Below, piece after piece: positions 12,120 through 23,532 of a stretch of DNA of 64,000 nucleotides. Below the pieces are notes generated by a model that was not told where the DNA came from, ran no database searches, and worked only from the letters and a program-made list of their open reading frames with translations. Positions within the stretch are counted from its first letter, which is position 1; every line of letters begins with the position of its first letter. The stretch is from Asterias rubens (lineage: Eukaryota > Echinodermata > Asteroidea > Forcipulatida > Asteriidae), in NCBI RefSeq assembly GCF_902459465.1, contig NC_047062.1, forward strand, positions 28,142,673 to 28,206,672. Reading direction: 5' to 3'. Made by a program: the position numbers and the translations under genes.

Positions 12120-12302
12120 TAGTCTTATCCCAAGACTATAGTGCTTGATATTGAGCTTGCCAGTATAGTCTAGATTCCAAGCTCGCCAGCAAGCTCGTCA
12201 GTAAATTAAATCATACTGTGGAGGGCGCACTTAAGCGATTTACAACCGTGCGTAGTACACTATCCAATATCGAGCACTATAAATAGTCATGGGCCAAGAC
12301 TA
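12120..12302. mobile_element. Mutator-like hairpin MITE with 9-bp target duplication
   Basis: Begins TAGTCTTATCC and ends GGCCAAGACTA; the arms pair (TAGTGCTTGATATTG against CAATATCGAGCACTA). Flanked on both sides by the direct repeat GGTGGCGTT (12111-12119 and 12303-12311). A 9-bp duplication with long inverted arms is the hallmark of Mutator-like elements. Confidence 0.75.
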
Positions 12303-12524
12303 GGTGGCGTTCGGGTGGGTGGGGTCATGCTTGTTCTCAACATGTCAAAGCAAAATCATACATCTAGCCAGGTGTGCGAACAGAGGTAGACCAGGAGATG
12401 AGAACATTGCAACCACGAACAAATGGTTGATGGGTATAACATCATGGAGATTTTTTTTCGAGGACAAACACAGAAAAAAAGTAAAGCCGGAACAGCTCAA
12501 AAATGGCTTATTTAACATGTGCGT

Positions 12525-14395
12525 CAATCGGGGGGGGGGGGGGCACAGGGGGACATGTCCCCGGGGTCTCCCTATCTTTGGATGGTGGGGGACATCATAA
12601 ATGTCCCCCATCTTTTTGACCACCTATACCGTGAAACCCAAGTGTTGCACTGGGTGAGACCAAACCCTGTCCCGCCATGGGCATTAATCTTGGGGGCAAA
12701 GGATGACACAACTTTTTGAAGGGTGTGGGACACTATATCAAAGTCCCCCCATCAAAATTGGCCCCAGATCGCATCACAGAGCATCTAAAAAGGCACAATT
12801 TTCCCGGGCCCTTATCGGGCTCGCACCGTCCCACGCAGTGAGGGCTTTTCACACGTATGCTCCATCGTTGACAAATTTGCACCTCCCCCCTTGAAAGAGT
12901 GCAAGGGACGTGCCCCCCCCCCACATTTATGAAGGGTGTTGGCAGGGGCGTCAATCCGTCTTGAAGGCTTTTTTTTTTTGGGGGGGGGGACACATAACAT
13001 TTACGGCGTGGGATCCGGGACTACTTTTGGGCCCGGGGAAATGTTTAGGTCGTAGATGCTCTCTGGTGCAATCCAGGGAGTCTGAGGGGGTGATGTGTCC
13101 CCTCTCAGATGTTGGAATTTAATGGCTATATTTTAAGCTATTTCAAGCTATGATGCACTTATTTTTGCATGGAAATTGTATCTAAAAAACAACTCAATTA
13201 TAGCTTCGTAATATCAATATTGTTTCTCCTTTATAATGCTCAGACGGCGTTTCATGGAAATTGTATCTAAAAAACAACTCAATTATAGCTTCGTAATATC
13301 ATTATTGTTTCTCCTTTATAATGCTCAGACGGCGTTTCATCACTATCATCAACAGCATCGTCAATGGTGGGTCAAGACAAGACGTTTTAGTGGGGGGGGG
13401 GGGTTATTGGGTGTGGCAAATCTATTCAAGGTGGAGCCTGCTTTAAAGCAGAACGCGAAGCCTTTACGCTTTACGGCATGGGTCCGGGCCTGCCTAGGGA
13501 GTTCCGGGAATTTTTATGCATTCTAGATGCTCTGTGGTGCAATCTTAGGCCAATAAGAGGCAAAAAGAACGGAACAGAACATAAGCATTTCAAGTGTGAG
13601 CAGCAGCTGAACATATTGAGTTAACGGCATCTTCACGTGTGGATGTATGACACAAGTTGTAGGGGCAAATATTCTGTACAGGAGTTAGCATGCGAGTCTG
13701 AAGCCTTTACGGAATGGGTCCGGGCCCGCATAAGTGCCCCGGAAAATTTGGCATTTCAGATGCTCTGTGGTGCAATCTTGGGCCAATAAGAGGCACACAG
13801 AATGGAATAGAACATAAAGCCTTTAAAATGTGAGCAGTAGTAGAACCTTTTGGGTAATAACAGCATCTCCAGTGACACAGGTTTTAGGGAGCAAATCTGT
13901 CAAAGAGTGAGCACGAGAGTGTGAAACCTTTATGGCATGGGTCCGGGCCCGCTCAGGGGCCCGGGAAAAATTTGCATTCTAGATTGTCTGTGGTTCAATC
14001 ATAGGCCAATAAGGGGGAGGTGCAAATCTGTCAACGATGGAGCATACGTGTGAGAAGCCTTTGCGGCCTGGGGTAAGGGCCCGATTAAGGGCCCGGGAAA
14101 ATAATTGTTCCTTTTAGATGCTCTATGATGCAATCTGGGGCAATTTTGATGGGGGGACTTTGATCTAGTGTCCCACACCCTTCAAAAAAGTTGTGTCATC
14201 CTTTGCCCCCAGGATTAATACCCATGGTGGGACACAGGGTTTGGTCTTACACAGTGCAAAAGTTAGGCTTCATGATAAAGGTGGTCAAAAAGATGAGGGG
14301 GGGGGGGCATTTGATATGGTGGCCCCCGCCCTCCAAAAGAGGGGGGGGGAACACACATGATTGTCCCCCTGTGTCCCCCCCGATCGACGCCCATG
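12525..14395. mobile_element. Element with GTCGATCGGGGGG ends and internal satellite-like units
   Basis: The left end (GCGTCAATCGGGGGG then CACAGGGGGAC) and the right end (GTCCCCCTGTGTCCC then CCGATCGACGCC) are inverted copies. Between them are about five degenerate ~200-bp units with the signature GTCCGGGCCCG, then ATGCTCTGTGGTGCAATC, then GTGAGCA. The same units recur in opposite orientation at 15620-18610 and 43555-44630. No transposase seen. Superfamily unassigned. Confidence 0.55.
13168..13337. repeat. 85-bp direct tandem duplication
   Basis: Two almost identical 85-bp copies, each starting CATGGAAATTGTATC and ending CAGACGGCGTTT. One base differs (ATCAATATTG against ATCATTATTG). Confidence 0.9.
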
Positions 14396-14399
14396 GGAT

Positions 14400-15245
14400 C
14401 AATGATCTGCAAACAATTATCATGATCTGCAGAAAATATCTAACTGGCTCATCAACGACAATATATTAAAATTGCATACTACCAAGTCTAAGAGCATGTT
14501 GATTGGTTCAGCCCAAAGACTTGCCAGATGTGAATATCCCAATCTTGATACTTTTGTGAATGATAATTTCCTGGAACAAATATAACCAGTTATAAATATC
14601 TTGGTGTTCATATTGATTGTAAAATGAAATGGACAGAACATATTGACCATGTATTAACCTCTGTCTCCAAAATAGACTTAAACAGGCACTGTTCTTAATT
14701 ATCTTAGCAATGTTTTTGTTCCAGTCAGTGAATTACACCATCACCAAACTAGGAATAGCGCTGTTGGTAAAATGTGACACCCAGAATAGAAAGAGGACGA
14801 AGAACGTTTAATTTCAGGGGTGCCCAGGCTTGGAACAACTTGCCGCATAATCTGAAATCTCTGCAGCCCATAGAACTCAATCAATTTTTAAATCAGCTGC
14901 AACAGCTAAATTAATCCCAGTTTTACTGACATTCTTAATCCCTTTTTACTGACATTTGTTATTACTCCATTGTGGTTAATCTGTTTCTTTTTTGAGTGTT
15001 TTTAATGGATGTGTATTTTTTCCCCTTTAATTTTCTTCGTCCTATTTAAAAAAGGCTATTTTGTAGTGGATCTAGTGTTTTTTAAATGTATGTGCAGTGT
15101 TTTACTGTGTACATTTTTAATCTTTTATCTTAAGTGCACTTCTGTAGATTGTTATTAGCTGGGATCCATAGGAGATCAGTGAGTTTTTCTTACTGAATGG
15201 ATTTCCCAGGATAAACAATAAATAAATAAATAAATAAATAACTAA
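14400..15245 (+). pseudogene. 3' remnant of a CR1/Jockey-type LINE
   Basis: Readable pieces in shifted frames: KSKSMLIGSAQRLARCEYPN, SYKYLGVHIDCKMKWTEHID (the region after the reverse-transcriptase active site), and FNFRGAQAWNNLPHNLKSLQ (C-terminal region of such LINEs). A 3'UTR and an ATAA-repeat tail (about 15215-15242) follow. 5'-truncated and broken. It interrupts the inverted satellite arms. Confidence 0.65.
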
Positions 15246-15619
15246 ATATTAAATGGGTGGGGGACACAATATCAAATTCACCGTGTTTACTTTACGGTGA
15301 CGCGCTGTCTTTGTCTGTCATTGCTGTTCTGCAGCCTCTATGGCTACCTATAGTTCGAGCGATATTGGTCATGTTTTACCCAAAGGTAACTCCACGCCCA
15401 AGGCTGTATAACTCTGTTCCATTTGACACCATATTCAATTAAGACACCTCTGAGAATGTTTCTTTTTCCGAAAAATTGCAAACAATAAACTACACATAGG
15501 CTTACCCATCTTGTTCACTTTGGTCTTATGAAACTTCAAGTATTTCCAAATTCCAAAAAGGCCCAAATTCTACTGCTCAAATTGTGAAGGCTCATTGTTC
15601 CGTTTTGTTTACCATTGGG
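15246..15619. other. Spacer between LINE remnant and satellite units
   Basis: Begins with GGGTGGGGGACACAATATC, resembling the inner edge of the element at 12525. The rest shows no recognisable feature. Confidence 0.35.
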
Positions 15620-15876
15620 CCTTTAAATGGCCTATGATTGCACCACAGAGCATCTAAAATGCAAAATTTGTCCGGGCCCTTAAGCGAGCCCGGACCCATT
15701 CCGTAAAGGCTTTCATATTTTGCGTGCTCACTCCTGTACAGATTTGACTACTAAAACATGTGTCATAGATCCGCACCTGAAGATGCTGTTATTTCCCAAA
15801 AGGTTCTACTATAACTGCTGCTCCATTCAGTATGCCTGGTATTGGCCTTAGATAGAAAGCAAAATTTCCCCGGCCC
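15620..15876. repeat. Satellite-like units, inverted relative to 12.5-14.4 kb
   Basis: Reads GATTGCACCACAGAGCATCT, then GTCCGGGCCCTTAAG, then CCGTAAAGGC and GTTCTACTATAAC. These are reverse complements of the 13-14 kb units. Confidence 0.65.
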
Positions 15877-16262
15877 CTTAAAGGCAGTGGACACAATGGG
15901 TAATTACTGAAAATAATTATCATCATAAAACCTACTTGACTACAGGTAATGGGGAGAGGTTGATAGTATAAAACATTGTGAGAAACGGCTCCCTCTGAAG
16001 TAATGTAGTTTTCGAGAAAGAAGTAATTTTCCGCGAATTTGATTTCAATACCTACGATTTAGAATTTGAGGTCTCGAAATCAAGCATCTGAAAGCACACA
16101 ACTTCGTGTGACAAGGGTGTTTTTTTCTTTCATTATTATCTCGCAACTTCGACGACCGATTGAGCTCAAATTTTCACAGCTTTGTTACTTAATGCATATC
16201 TTGAGATACACCAACTGTGAAGAGTAGTCTTTGACAATTACCAATAGTGTCCACTGTCTTTA
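15877..16262 (+). repeat. Dispersed MITE-like repeat, full copy (GGCAGTGGACAC family)
   Basis: Left end TTAAAGGCAGTGGACAC; right end AATAGTGTCCACTGTCTTT, its inverted copy. Diagnostic inner words are GATAGTATAAAACATTGTG, AAACGGCTCCCTCTGA and GAAAGCACACAACTTCGTGT. Other copies: 24556-24872 (+), 27428-27806 (-), 36384-36537 (-), 39068-39217 (+), 43246-43552 (+), 48535-48897 (-), 53554-53864 (+) and 56430-56787 (-). Non-coding. Confidence 0.85.
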
Positions 16263-17371
16263 CACTGTAAACAAATTGGGTAAAAAATTCCAAACTTTTT
16301 ACCCAATTAAGGGCGAATAGTGAACTCCTCCAACTTTTGGGCAAAATATTACCCATCAAAGTTAGGCACTCTGATTGCCAAATAATTGGGTAATATTTCC
16401 TCATCAATAGTTGGGTATATTTTGGTAACCAACAGTTGGGTAATTTTTTGTTTACCCATTTTCTGGGTATTGAATACATTATCAATAACCCACTAATTGG
16501 GCGATGATTTTATTAATGATTTAACCCTTTTCGGTGTTATCCAACAAATGGTGAATGTATTTAACCCTTTGATTTACAGTTTCTTCTGTGATACGTCATA
16601 CAAGCAGGCGTAGAAAATATATTTTCCACGATGGCAAACGGTGGTGAGCTGTGACCTTCCAAGGCCTTGGCATCTCTCTCAAAATCGAGAGGGTGCTCAG
16701 TGGTTCGTAGATGCTTTGGAAGGTTAGTTTTTAACTAAAATACAGTTTGTTTCCTGTTCAGTTGTTGTACACAGTCGTGACAGTTGCAGCGCAAGCACAC
16801 GCATACATGCCACAACCGGCGTTGCACATAATGGCATGATAAAACTGAAACTAAAAACTGAAACTAATTCAACAGTAGTGTCACTTTGTTGCTCCCTCTG
16901 CAACTGTCACGACTATGTACGACTGAATAGAAAACACAACTTCATATTTAGTTAAAAATTAACCTTCAAATTTGATCTATATCTACTGGAAAACCCCGCT
17001 CGTCACAGCCACTCCTCCACTCGCCATGTTGGAAAATATCGTTATGTTTTTTTATACCTTGCCCAACTTTTGGGCAACTCTTTGATCGTAGTGCGCATGA
17101 TCGGATGATTTTGACCAACTTATGTGCATCATTTTAACCAACAATCGAAATTAACTAAAATTACCAAAAAAGTTGCTCCAATAAATAAACAAAAGTGTAA
17201 TCAACAGTTATAATAAATTCTACGAATTATTTGCCCAACACTTGCCCCCCCCAAAAAATTGGCAAACAAAATGTTTGTCCAACACCAATTGGTTTTGTTG
17301 GGCAATTATCGCCCAATAATTGTTGAAGTTACTTTGCCCAACAAATGATTTGACCAACGTTTTTGCAGTGT
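16259..17371. mobile_element. DNA-transposon-like element with ACACTGTAAA ends
   Basis: Left end TTACACTGTAAACAAATTGG and right end TTTTTGCAGTGTAA are inverted. The inside is full of ACCCAATT/CAACTTTTGG short motifs and has no coding capacity. A truncated copy lies at 40943-41430. In copy B the repeat at 43552 runs straight into the satellite, so this insertion is absent at the matching place. Confidence 0.5.
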
Positions 17372-17619
17372 AAGAGGGCCCTGTCCCATGCCGTAAAGGC
17401 TTCACATTCGCTTACTCACCCTTTGACAGAATAATTGCCCCCTAAAACTTGTGTCAAAAAATGATACCCGCGCCTAAAGATGCTGTTAACCCAAAAACGT
17501 TCTACTACTGCTCACAGGCTTTATGTTCTGTTCCATGTGTACGCCTTTTATTGGCCTAAGATTGCAACACAGAGCATCTATGGAATGCAACATTTTCCCA
17601 GCCCCTTCAGAGGGCCCGG
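17372..17619. repeat. Satellite-like unit, left of CCGG-flanked insertion
   Basis: CCGTAAAGGCTTCACATTCG, then AACTTGTGTCA, GATGCTGTTAACCC and CACAGAGCATC. It is one unit of the same family as 43555-44220, interrupted at 17619 by the 707-bp insertion. Confidence 0.65.
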
Positions 17620-18326
17620 TGTGGCGGCCTCAGCGCTCCGGCGGTCTTAGAGCTCCGGGTGACGTCACCGGAGATTTTGGCACGCAGTAATCACGGTCTC
17701 AGATCTCTGGCGTGCCAAGCTCTCCGGGAACACGTAGCATGCTGTCGTTGCGGGCGTGAGTCCCCGTCCCCCCTACCGCCACGGATAATTAATCTTCGAG
17801 ACCTGTTTTGTTATCGTACGAGTGATTTTCCGAGGGGCCACCCAAAACCCTTTTCTGGCTTTCAGAAGAACCTTCTTTGTAATTCCCACTCCTCAAATAC
17901 TTATTATAAACGTGATTACTTTTTTCACAATATTGTCGCATACGCTCCACTCGTTCACCACACGCTATGGGCGTCGCCATGACAGCTACGAGAGTAGACT
18001 TGGGGACAAGTCGTTTATTGTCCCACGCGGTGAGATAGTTGAGTTGCAGCGAACTGCTGGTTGCGCGACTACTACGAGCTGCCTGGAGTCGGGCAGAGCT
18101 TTAGTTGCGCAACCAGCAGTTCGCGCGCGGAGAGCACCGCTGCAACTCGACTATCTCACCGCGTGGGACAATAAACGACTTGTCCCTAAGTCTACTACGA
18201 GAGTGTACTCGGCACGGCGCTAAAATTGACTACTTTCGCTTGGTGTACACAGGCACGGCATGACGTAATACTACCGTATTTGGTTATCTGGAGCTCTGAG
18301 ACCGCCGGAGCTCCGAGACCGCCACA
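17620..18326. mobile_element. 707-bp insertion with 4-bp CCGG target duplication
   Basis: Left end TGTGGCGGCCTCAGCGCTCC and right end GGAGCTCCGAGACCGCCACA are inverted copies; GCTCCGGCGGTCT recurs inside both. Flanked by CCGG at 17616-17619 and 18327-18330, and it splits a satellite unit whose uninterrupted form reads GGGCCCGGACCCATGCCG. No transposase. A Mutator-like hairpin is nested inside. Superfamily unknown. Confidence 0.75.
17995..18194. mobile_element. Mutator-like hairpin MITE, nested, 9-bp target duplication
   Basis: A near-perfect hairpin: left TAGACTTGGGGACAAGTCGT, right ACGACTTGTCCCTAAGTCTA. The arms extend through the CCCACGCGGTGAGATAG / CTATCTCACCGCGTGGG pair. Flanked by CTACGAGAG at 17986-17994 and 18195-18203. 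Confidence 0.85.
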
Positions 18327-18890
18327 CCGGATCCATGCCGTAAATGTTTCACACTCGCGTGTGCTCACTCTTTGCCAGAATTTGCCCAATACTTGTGTCG
18401 TATAGATCCACATGTTAAGATGCTGTTAACCCAAAACGTTCTACTGTAACTGCTCATAATTTAAAGGCTTTATGTTCTGTTCCATTCTTTATGCCTCTTA
18501 TTGGCCTAAGATTGCACAACCGAGCATCTAGAATGCAAAATTTCCCAGGGCCCCAGGCCGTAAAAGGCCCCGCGTTCCGCTTCATAGCATGCTCCATCTT
18601 CAATAGATTTGCCACCAACCCACCAACTCCCCCTCTAACATTTTTTGTCTTGTAACCTTGACGATGCTGCTGATAGGGATGAAACGCCGTCTATAGATAC
18701 AATAACCATCATAGCAAAAAATGGTGCATCATAGCTTGAAATAGGCATTAAATTCCAACATCTGAGGGGGGGGGGGGGGACCATCACCCCTCAGACTCCC
18801 TAAATTGCATTAGAGAGCATCTACGGCTTAAAACTTTCCCGGGGCCCTAAAGCGGGCCCCGGACCCTACGCCGTTAATATTATGACTAAT
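18327..18890. repeat. Satellite-like units and CAGACGGCGTTT block, inverted copy
   Basis: Continues the interrupted satellite, then has the reverse complement of the 13.07-13.39 kb block (GATGAAACGCCGTCTA; CATCATAGCTTGAAATAGGC) and a GGGCCCCGGACC edge. Matches 44030-44610. Confidence 0.6.
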
Positions 18891-19994
18891 GATGTTTTCC
18901 CCTCCCGCCTCTTTTAAAGACAGTATGTCGCCCCTGGCTTATATAATCACTGTATGGAACACAAAAGCTTTAAAAAAACGAACTTGTTATGGGGCAAAAA
19001 TCACAGGCGTTGGTACGGATTGGGTGTTGTGTATGAGGGAGGGTGTGCGGGAAAGAGAGACTGTCCAAAATAAACTTAATTGAAGTGGAAATCCACGCTA
19101 TTAAAAAGGAAAAACACATGTCGGTGTGATATCTGGTGATAAACCACCCCCTGACTAAATGTTTCCTTTTTCCAAATAATTAAAGCAATGGTTAGATTCG
19201 ATGTTTTAATTCATCTACACGGAAGAAGGAGAGATGGGGGGGGGGGGGGGGGTGGATTTTATCGTACAAGGTGTGATCAAATCTAGTTTAGTTTTAGGCA
19301 AATGGAGTAGGATCCAGCGAGATCTTTTGTTTGTGTAACATTTACGTATTCTCGTCTTGATCCAAGCCCTGATTTGTTTAATGTTGTGTCCCCAACTCTT
19401 GTTCCTGTAGTAGGTCAAGCAGGATTTGCAAGGTCGTTTCGTCCATTTCTTTGACTATGTTTTCTTCGGTTGAAACTTGCAAATTGCAATCTAGCCTGAA
19501 TTAGTTGGTTATTTTGTGCTATTTTGTCTGTGTCTATGTTGCGAAGGAATTCACTGCAGAACAGCCTTTGCACGTGAAGGTGTTTTATCCGTGGGAAAAT
19601 TTGCAAAACAAAAACCAGACGTGGCTGTTTTGTTTCGTTCTTGATGTTAGGTGGTGCAGTCAACATTGAATTACTGTGGTCAACATTAAATTCTGTGAAA
19701 CGGGTCAATTCTGTTTTGTCAATTCTGCTATCAATCTTCTCGGTGTGTACCCCTTTTGTATCTCGTTTGGAATGTGTCCGTTTTTCGTTGCTACTCGAGT
19801 ATCAAACCGCACCCCTCTTTTTGAAAACGTTCGTCTTTGTAGATTATGAGATCGAGAAAGGTGATTTGGTTGTCAGAGATCTCTAAGTGAATTTCAATGT
19901 CGGGTGCAGGTTGTATAGACCTAATTGATCTGAACGAGAAAAAAAGTTTGTAGAAATTGGCAGGTTTAATCCATCGAAAAAAAATCGAAATCAA
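18890..19994 (-). pseudogene. Degenerate reverse-transcriptase C-terminal region, Penelope-like (copy A)
   Basis: Minus-strand pieces in different frames: ISDNQITFLDLIIYKDERFQ, then NIKNETKQPRLVFVLQIFPR, IKHLHVQRLFCSEFLRNIDT and YYRNKSWGHNIKQIRAWIKT. F-L-D-L-x-x-Y-K followed by a thumb-like region is the pattern after the YxDD strand in Penelope-type reverse transcriptases. Frame breaks and stops mean it is dead. The same remnant lies at 44630-45735. Confidence 0.4.
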
Positions 19995-20350
19995 GAGAGG
20001 ATGAGCAAATTATTATAGGTTCAACTCCACTCCCAGGCTCACCAATAAGGCTCACCAACTGCCTCATCCTCTCCTCCCGTCAATAATCGTCCCATCAAAT
20101 CTGCCTTTTACGCACACAATTTACACACCCTGGTCATCAACTTTCAGAACATATATACTCGAAATGTGAAGTTCTGCAGTCTAGTTGAATCCTAGAATCT
20201 GGTGAATTCCCCGGACCACTTTATCTGGCTTGTCTAGGGTGCAGCGTCCCCCAGATAGCGTCTCCTATGAGAAACTGTCGCTTGTTAGGTTATTCTGTCC
20301 GCCGTGCTCGGCGGAGATTTTGTCCCCCAAATGGAGAGTGTGTCCCCCAT
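19995..20350. other. Copy-A-only stretch at the ISL2EU insertion site
   Basis: About 350 bp with no counterpart in copy B, where this place holds the 6.3-kb transposon block. It contains GTCCCCCAGATAGCG and GGCGGAGATTTTGTCCCCC but no gene. Confidence 0.45.
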
Positions 20351-20419
20351 GCATTTAGCGTCCACCGACGACGGAACTTCAGTGGGACATTTCGTTGGGT
20401 TTTACACACAATTTCACCC

Positions 20420-20970
20420 TCCACAGCAATTTTGTGAGCAGTAAAACACATGTTATTCGAAGACGTGTACCAATGTATCACATGTTGGCCTGTAAAATAA
20501 TTAAACGTTGCAGCTTTACCTCGAGAATAAAAATTATTTTCAATATAATTTCACGATCTAAAAGTTGCGGACGGTGGGTACACAACTAAAGGTAGTTCCG
20601 GTCGGCCATCCCTACGGCTACCGACTTGATTCCAAGTCTAATGGGAAGTAGCTATGCCTATTTCCCAGTCTCGGAATCAAGTCGGTAATTGTAGGCTCAC
20701 ACGAAATATACTGCGCACATTTGCAAGCAGCCTACAATGCACAGTTCCCCAAAAGTAGAGCATTTTTAATGAAAAGGAACAACAAATGTCTTATTTTGTT
20801 GTGTAAAAAGGTTACAAGAGTCGCACAGAGGAAAACAAATGGTTATACAAATATAACTTCATTTAATTCAGTCTTAAATGACATAGGGACAATTCCCCAT
20901 GGCGGACAGAAAACCCTAGCCGGTGGACAAAATTCCCTCAGGAGATTCTGACCGGACTGTTGTGCGGGGG
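20420..20970. mobile_element. Copy-A-only insertion with internal hairpin
   Basis: Copy B joins TTTTACACACATTTTCAC directly to GAATTCACTGTGACACC (52115-52150); copy A has about 550 extra bases here. Inside, 20612-20695 folds (CTACCGACTTGATTCC against GGAATCAAGTCGGTAAT). Termini not resolved. Confidence 0.5.
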
Positions 20971-21032
20971 AAAGAATTCACTGTGACACCAGACAATCGT
21001 GGGCTGTGAAACGTGGTTAAAGCCATGTATTC

Positions 21033-22698
21033 ATCATCATCATCATTCGGCATAGACTTGCGTCCGTGGCCGCCTCGTCCTCAGGTTCTAATGGTGGCGC
21101 ACTCCTGGAGTTGCCGCCATCACCTGGTGTCTTTCAATCGCTTCTCGTCTCAGTTCTTTGACGCTTCTTCCACTCCACTTTGTGACGTTGTCTATCCAGC
21201 GCAGCTTAGGACGGCTTCTGCTTCGAATTGTGCCTGTAGGCAGACCATCTATAGCTGCGCCGGGTAGGCCTCCCTGTCTCATAACATGAGCGCACCATTT
21301 CGCCTTCCGCTCTAAGACCTCATCACTCGTGAGACACCACCGTCCACCAATCAGTTCAGCCAGCCTTTCATTTGTGATGAAGTCTGACCACTTTATGGCC
21401 AGCAGGGTTCGCCAAATCATTCTGCCAAAAGCATCGAAGCGCTTTAGGTCAGCTGCTTTGAAGGTGAGTGTGGTGGAGTTACAGCACTTTGGCAATCACC
21501 AAAGACTGTACTAGCTGTAACTTTGTGTCAAGGGAAACACGCGAAGATGCCAAGTATTTGCACTTCCGAAGTGCTGCCTTTCCGATCCCTATTCTTATCC
21601 GGACTTCTTCGCTGTCATTGAGATTGTGAGTTATTGTTGTGCCAAGATAGCGAAACTTGCTGACACGTGGTATAATGGCTCCACGAAAGGTGATTGTCGA
21701 ATCTGTTAAAACCTTCTGGATGACGAGGTACTCTGTCTTACCCGGATGTATTACAAGGCCATACTCCTCTGAGATATCTCCAAGAATGGCAAGCATGTCC
21801 TCAGCATGCTTTCTGGAGAGAGCCATCAGGACCAGATCGTCAGCATATCTCAGCTCTTTGATGTTGAGACCACTCATGTCGGGGGGCTCTGAGATGTGCT
21901 GTACGGAAGTACCACTCCCTCATCAAGCACTCTGCGTAGAGGCTGAAAAGCGTTGGAGAGAGTGGGCAGCCTTGTCTCACACCAGCTGGGGTGTCAAAAA
22001 CCTGTGTGAGTTGGCCCTTCCATCGGAGTTGACCATTTGCATTCAGGTACAGGTCTTCAATGAGTCTCAGTACATCACCCTCAACACCGAGTTCGCTAAG
22101 TTTTGCAAACATGAGCTCGTGGTTAACTGAGTCAAAGGCTTTTTTGTAATCCACAAAGACCAGATGGAGTGGAGTTTTGGCAGTGTAGTAGGCTTCCGAT
22201 ACTGATTTGAGAAGATATGCGGCATCTGTTGTACCCTTTCCTTCACTGAAACCGCACTGTGTTTCGTTGACTTGAAACTGTGCGAGTCTTGCCTGGATGA
22301 GGTTGAGTACAATTTTACTCGCATGACTGATGAGTGCCAGTGTTCTATAATTGCTGCAATCCTGTCTATCTTTATTCTTGTGTAGAGCTATGTATATTGA
22401 ATTTGTCATGGTCGTGGGCCATTTCCCTTCATTCCATATGGCGCATACTGCTTCATGCAGGATATCTAAGATCTGTGGTTCTTGTGCGGAGATCTTAATG
22501 CTCTCAGATGTGACATTGTCGCATCCAGTCGCCTTGTTGTTGTTGAGATCTGCAATGGCTTTTGCTGTTTCTTCAATGGTTGGAAGGGTGTATTCCCCAT
22601 TGTTTGGCTGAATTTGGGGGCGTTGTCTGTCAGAGACAAACAGTTTCTTTGAATACTCTTCCCATCTGCTAATCTGTTCTTCCACGGTCTGCAGCAGC
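21033..22698 (-). pseudogene. 5'-truncated non-LTR retrotransposon reverse transcriptase
   Basis: Minus-strand reverse transcriptase read in three pieces (22698-21890, 21877-21480, 21530-21090) separated by frameshifts. Motifs: NNNKATGCDNVTSE, KNKDRQDCSNYRTLALISHA, HLVFVDYKKAFDSVNHELMF, PAGVRQGCPLSPTLFSLYAE, ELRYADDLVLMA (catalytic YADD) and KFRYLGTTI. The C-terminus is GRWCLTSDEVLERKAKWCAH followed by RPKLRWIDNVTKWSG. It ends in a TGATGA-repeat tail (about 21030-21046). The endonuclease domain is missing. The clade is not certain: the C-terminus looks RTE-like. Copy B has an empty site here (52190-52245), so the insertion probably postdates the duplication. Confidence 0.8.
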
Positions 22699-23045
22699 TT
22701 GATAAGAAAAAAGGCACAGTCCACCTCCTTTCCCGTGTTTACCAGGTTGATGGTAGACATTAAAATGAGGCAATGGTCTCTTCACATCAGCATGTGGACA
22801 ACTGTCGCGATCATCTCCAGATAACCATGATTCGGTGATTGCGAAAAGGTATTTTTTTTCGGGAATGATGAAATTGGTAATAGAAGTTGTCTTCTTCTTT
22901 AATGAATTAGCTTTCTATATTGCAAGTCTTGATTTTTGAGTTTGAGTAATAGCCGGGGACGTTTATGAAACGTACACTAATATGCTGACATACAGCGCAG
23001 TGAGGTAGCTGTATCATTGCGTGTATTTAGCTTTGATGAAAAGGT

Positions 23046-23532
23046 TAAAGGGATGCTGCAGTGAATTAAAATAAAACAGTTAATTTTGCTGTCATTTATT
23101 TCTGATGTATGTATTGAACTTCAATAAAATGTGTTTTGTTTTTTCCCCCGACATATCTCACTTGCGTAATTAGCGAATAAGTCATCCCCCCCTTTTGTGG
23201 ATTGTTACCGCCCCCCTACCATCGACGTCACGTCGGGAATTCAAACATATCGTCGGCAAAAAGAGCTGGTCCCTAACTACACGCGCCTAGGTACCAGGCC
23301 ACACAGTGCACACGTCTCTATATGCACACAGCCAGGGGGCCCGACGGCTCGGGTTCCCGACATGACGTCACATGAAGGCTCCCTTTTAGGGGCGGGGTGG
23401 GTTCCCCTAATCTCTTGAAAACCACTTTTAAAATACTTGCACATTAAATAAAAAATAAATAAAAAAAATTCAGGTTTAAAAAGTCATGTTTAATCGTTTG
23501 ATTAAAAAAAAACCAACACTGCAGCAACCCCT
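23046..23532. mobile_element. Copy-A-only MITE with GGATGCTGCAGTG ends
   Basis: Left AAGGGATGCTGCAGTG and right CACTGCAGCAACCCCT are inverted. Copy B runs through this place without it (52560-52575). Contains CGACGTCACGTCGGG and CGACATGACGTCAC inside but no reading frame of note. Confidence 0.65.
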
